Assembly: GCF_032854445.1 (NCBI RefSeq)
Contig: NC_088297.1
Location: forward strand, 18,055,127-18,119,126
Direction of reading: 5' to 3'
DNA length: 64,000 bases
Source of the DNA: Liolophura sinensis
Lineage: Eukaryota; Mollusca; Polyplacophora; Chitonida; Chitonidae
In this document: one piece after another, positions 59,901 to 64,000 of the stretch
Numbering within the stretch: the stretch's first letter is position 1
Layout: every line of letters starts with the position of its first letter
Position numbers and translations under genes: made by a program
The notes under the pieces: generated by a model
Told to the model about the DNA's origin: nothing
Databases searched by the model: none
What the model saw: the letters and a program-made list of their open reading frames with translations, nothing else

Positions 59901-61578
59901 CTCCGTTATTTTGGCGTTTACACGTAAAGAGCGCAGAGGATAGTTAAAAACGTGCAGACACGAATTTTACAACTGTACAACAACGACAACATATTCTATA
60001 GTTAGTGATACAGTAAAAATAGTATGTCGTATTGGACTAAAAGAGGGCGAATTCACAGCCAAGTAAGCAAACACCTCACAAACATCACATTTTCACAAAA
60101 TCACAATGGTGAGAAACCTTGTCCATCAAAATGTACAAAGAGCCAGGAGAGTGCATCTCTGGAGAACTTTCAGTCTACACCTGATTGTGTTGACAACGTC
60201 ACATTTTTGGCTCAAACAACATTGTCCACAATCCACTTGAAACCAGTGGTACAATATTTGACAATGACAGTTCATTACTAATCAGCAATGAAATTGATGA
60301 ATTAAACAAAAGTACTAGTGATAACAATACTGATTGTGATTCAGATGACAAAAGTAGTCCACACTCTGACATGGGCTGTTGAAAAAAATAGCAATGGGTA
60401 GGTTATCTTTATTTAAGAGTAGTAACAGCTGTGGCCCATTCCAGGAATGATACAGAATGAATCTAAGCCCGGGCCATTTGTCATTGGATTGTTTTTGAGA
60501 GAAGAAAAACCTAGAGATCCTGCTGAATTTTTGGTAATGAGGTATAAAGATCGACATTACAAGATCAGAATAACCTCATTTATCTGTGATGCGCCTGCTA
60601 GGTCTTTTGTCAAGCAAATGAAATCTCACTCAGGTCTCATCACCAGGCCAAGAACACAAGTCTGAGGCGGCAGCCTTTCTCAAGACATCGTCACAATAGC
60701 GCCTTGGGACGGGGAGTACCAGAATATCACAAGCTCCGCTGAAAAGGGGCCGGATGGAGCGGTCACCGACGTCAAACAACAAAGTGCCTCACCAGCTTCA
60801 TTTGTGGAAGAGCTATCCATAAATGCGCCAATCCCCAACCAGACACGCCCGGCGAGGGGAGAAGTCAGTGTATCGAACGTGGGAACACAGACCTCTCGAC
60901 GGCGTATCAGCACCCGGAAGATGCGACTCCACAAAAGGGACAGGCCCCAACGTCAGTGTCCTCACTGCCCCCTTGATGGTGGTTAATGTACCAAGGCATC
61001 GGCACAAGGAACATTTTTTGTTCTTACATGAACAGAAGCACAAACGCCAGATTCCTGGCCGCCGTTGGAGACAACCGAAATTGACGTGCTTTATCTGCAC
61101 AATGCCTTTTAGGAGGCTCGACAGACACCTGGAGAGAATACATAAGGTACCTAGCACTGGCACTAGCACTTTAGGAATGCTCAGTGACGAGACGGCCAAG
61201 ACATTAGGAGATGAATGGGATGGAGCCCCAACAGTGCGAGTGAGTCAGTAAGTGTGATTTATTTTTTATTACTTAAGTTATTTGCTTGGTATTTTACACC
61301 GTTCTCAATACGGCACTCAATCATTCTTTAAGCTTCTTCTCCTCCCTGGAGGCGAAACATTACATTCTGAATGAATGAAAGATTATGGCTTAACACCCAA
61401 TATGGGCAATATATCAGCCGTTGAGGTTTCCGATATAGTGGTCAGAACGTCAAAAACAAAACATAAATGTTTGGACTTGTTTAAAATAAACGCAGTCGAC
61501 ATGGATTGACCAGATTGCGGACACACACCTCTTGACACAGATTCCGTCAGCATAACATCGCCTGAACAGGGAGAAAAC

Positions 61579-62989
61579 ATGGCCAACATCACCCTTGATG
61601 GCACCAATTTCTGGCAACAAATGCAGCCAAAAGCTGTGAACTCACAACAAGAGTGGGACATAGCACAGACCCTTGGAGCACTCACCAGAGGTGAAATAGT
61701 CAGCTTGGACAGCATCCTTCAAAAGGTGTGTGACACCATTGAGATAACAGTTAAAAAGAATCGAGAGCCAAAAAGACAAGATCGACCACCTAAAAAGCCA
61801 AGAGATATGGATATTGCCAGTATAGGTATGCCAATGATAGGAAAGGGATGGCCAAAGAGATCATCGACAACAAAACACAACAGGAATGCCCCTCCTTAAA
61901 GTCAACAGCAGTGCACCAGAGCTACGCTGAGCGATTTCAGGAGGCTGGAGGCCGTCCTGAGCAGTTATCCCGCAGCAACACCAGCAGATAAGTGGCAAAT
62001 CCTCGATCAAATCACACCGGAGGAAGTCTGCAGGTTCTTAACGAAAAGTAAAACACAACTACAAGCCCTTGGGAAATCTGATCAAAAGGGCATCAAGTTG
62101 TCAATGTTATACAACATCCGGTGAAATCCCCAAAATCACTAAAACAGAAACGCTCCATCCTCCTACCAAACGCTGAAGACAACTTGGAGGATATTGGTAT
62201 GTGGCGGCCGCTTATTATCAGTTCGTTGCGGCTACGTATCTATACCAATATCCTTACACATAGATTACAAAGAGCCATTGACCTCAGCCCAAGGCAACGT
62301 GGGTTCGTCCCGGCGAAAAGCTGCGCAGACAACCTATTTCTGGCTCGATCAGTTATCGAGCATGCCAAGACCTCTGCACTGGCATAATATGCTGCATTCC
62401 TGGGCCTGGCCAAAGCCTTCGATCCAGTGTCACACGACCTGCTCAAAAAAGGGGATACAGCCGTTCAAGGTTCATCCCCACTTCATTGATATCGTCTCCG
62501 ATATGTACAAGGGTGCCAACACCAAGTTTAAAATGGGATCGAGCTATACTGAGAGCATAGCCATTAATAGAGGAGTTAAGCAAGGTGATCCTTTATCACC
62601 CTTATTGTTTAACATCTCGCTGGACACTGTTCGCCGCAGTGCAGGTGCATGGCCCAGGGATATAACTTCGGGAAGACGTCCCTCAAGCCTTTGGCATACT
62701 ACACCGTTCCACCTCAAACCACTTCCTCTACACATCTACTCGAGATGGCGGTCAGAACCTTGTCAAACTTGAACAGCCCATTACTTGGATACGCCCAAAC
62801 AATCTCGAAGCAGTGACTGAATCCTCGGACATAGCTGTTCAACACATTGGCGAAGTAATGGCTATGGACGAGCCGATTGCTTATCTAACGGCCCAGTTCC
62901 AGCTAGAAGCAATTTGCATTTCTGTTACCTCCACGGCTTCCAGTAGCCTGCTACAGTTTGTTCCCTCAATGGATAGGTGCAATAAATAG
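61579..62989 (+). pseudogene. R2-like reverse transcriptase, truncated, unit 5
   Basis: Same fragment with the four unit-5 substitutions in its pre-RT region, one of which changes Thr to Ile. Confidence 0.75.
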
Positions 62990-63078
62990 CCCGTGCAAAT
63001 GCCCATGCATGTGTATCTATTATAAATATACAGGCTCTTCTAATTATCCATTCCCCAATTCTGATTTCAAGTACATGT

Positions 63079-63333
63079 TTATTTATTTATTTATTGGTGT
63101 TTTACGCCGTCCTCATGAATATTTCACGTATACGACGGCGGCCAGCATTATGGTGGGTTGAAACCGGGCATACGACGAAAACCCACGACGATCCGGAGGT
63201 AAGACCTTCCCAAGTACGGCCGGAGAGGAAGCCAGCATAAGCTGGACTTGAACTCTCAGCAACCGCATTGGTGAGAGGCTCCTGGGTTTTTACAATGAGC
63301 AAGCGCGCTAACCAACTGAGCCAGGGAGGCCTC
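63079..63333 (-). mobile_element. SINE-1, unit 5
   Basis: Inherited copy of the head-containing SINE. Confidence 0.92.
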
Positions 63334-63362
63334 TCAAGTACATGTATATCGGTACAGTTGTG

Positions 63363-63540
63363 TTTATTTATTTATTTGATTGGTGTTTTACACCGTTCTC
63401 AAGAATATTTCACTTATACGACGGCGGCCAGCATTATGGTGGGTGGAAACCGGGCACAGCCCGGGGGAAACCCACGACCATCCGCAGGTGCTGGCAGACC
63501 TTCCCACTTACGGCCGGAGAGGAAGCCAGCATGAGCTGGA
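63363..63540 (-). mobile_element. SINE-2, unit 5
   Basis: Inherited copy of the headless SINE. Confidence 0.92.
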
Positions 63541-64000
63541 GGTACAGTTGTGTGCTGTGTTCATATACTCTACGACTATTTTTCGTAGTGTATAGATAGA
63601 ACAGAATTTATGTATATGTGGTCACCAACTTGTATCTATTCATCATTGTAAACAGCGATGACATTAACCAATTGGTGCCTGATCACGGTTCTGATAAGCT
63701 AAACACTAGAGTTAAATGAATGAATAAACGATTATGGTTTTACGCCACAGCAGCAATATTTCAGCGATATCGGAACATATATTTGTTGTACTTACATGAA
63801 CAGAAGCGCCAACGCCAGACTCCTGGCCGCCGTCAAACACAACCGAAATCGACGTGCTTTATCTGTACAATACCTTTCAGGAGGCTCGACAGACACCTGA
63901 AGAGGATACATAAGGTACAAAACATGAGGCGGCACCGCTAGCTGATCCTAAAACCGAAGAAGCTAGAAGACACGGCGTTGTGTAAAATAGCAGAAAAAGA

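Larger units (their letters stand above)
21195..64000. repeat. Tandem array, 8,745-bp period, five units visible
   Basis: Units start at 21195, 30371, 39116, 47861 and 56989, all head to tail. Spacing is exactly 8,745 bp between units 2, 3 and 4. It is 9,128 bp between 4 and 5, and the extra 383 bp is accounted for by a 200-N gap plus a 183-bp repeated flank. Units 2-5 differ by only scattered single-base changes by eye. Unit 1 is longer, and its left half is more diverged. The right end of the array lies beyond the window. The repeated DNA is composed of transposon fragments and contains no intact gene that I can recognise. Confidence 0.97.
56989..64000. repeat. Array unit 5, cut by the window end
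   Basis: 7,012 bp are visible: motif-rich DNA 57951-59772, transposase fragment 60024-60665, zinc-finger block A 60683-61251, block B from 63783 to the window end. It shares the unit 4 variants and adds a cluster of its own within about 250 bp: 'AGTATAGGTATG' (61820), 'CTACGCTGAGCG' (61922), 'GAGGCCGTCCTG' (61949) and 'CCCTTGGGAAA' (62067). Confidence 0.96.

Overview
This is metazoan nuclear DNA, most likely from a bivalve mollusc. Support: introns with GT/AG borders, no operon-like gene packing, and many copies of a tRNA-headed SINE whose tail has the 'GGTGTTTTACGCCG' / 'ACGACGGCGGCCAGCAT' signature that I associate with bivalve genomes. Non-LTR retrotransposons, DNA transposons and short tandem repeats make up most of the window. 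Nothing looks bacterial, viral or organellar. The species assignment is an inference; the sequence itself names no organism.

Left part, 1-21 kb, is unique DNA with host exons among old transposons. Three minus-strand pieces look like host receptor exons. The first is a V-type immunoglobulin exon with phase 1-1 borders (6310-6636). The second is a possible downstream exon (1448-1632). The third is a terminal exon coding a tyrosine-motif cytoplasmic tail (9938-10149), which by its order on the minus strand must end a different, upstream gene. Around them lie fragments of a gag-plus-endonuclease LINE (3.3-6.1 kb and 11.5-13.2 kb, minus), a second LINE endonuclease (14.1 kb), an R2-like carboxy-terminal endonuclease fragment (14.9-15.5 kb), a SINE (7.2 kb), a 72-bp minisatellite (2.0-2.5 kb), a broken large DDE-type transposase with clustered GTAC-centred palindromic motifs upstream (16.3-18.6 kb), and an intact Tc1/mariner element with 28-bp terminal inverted repeats (19498-21048).

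Right part, 21.2 kb to the end, is a head-to-tail tandem array with an 8,745-bp period. The first unit (21195-30370) is 431 bp longer than the rest. Its left 4 kb is diverged and keeps two segments that all other units lack; its right half is almost identical to the others. Units start at 21195, 30371, 39116, 47861 and 56989, and the window ends inside the fifth. Each unit is a composite of transposon debris: palindromic-motif DNA and a broken transposase, a zinc-finger block and broken reverse transcriptase of an R2-like element, two SINE insertions with target-site duplications, a second diverged zinc-finger block, and a minus-strand LINE carboxy terminus that ends exactly at the unit boundary. 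I find no intact gene in the unit. A 200-base N gap lies in unit 4, and the 183 bases before it are repeated directly after it, so the array length here is an assembly estimate.

The only full-length intact protein gene I can support is the Tc1 transposase. The strongest observations are the composite array with its edge structure, the intact Tc1 element 146 bp outside it, and the Ig-exon / tyrosine-tail pair suggesting clustered immune-type receptor genes.
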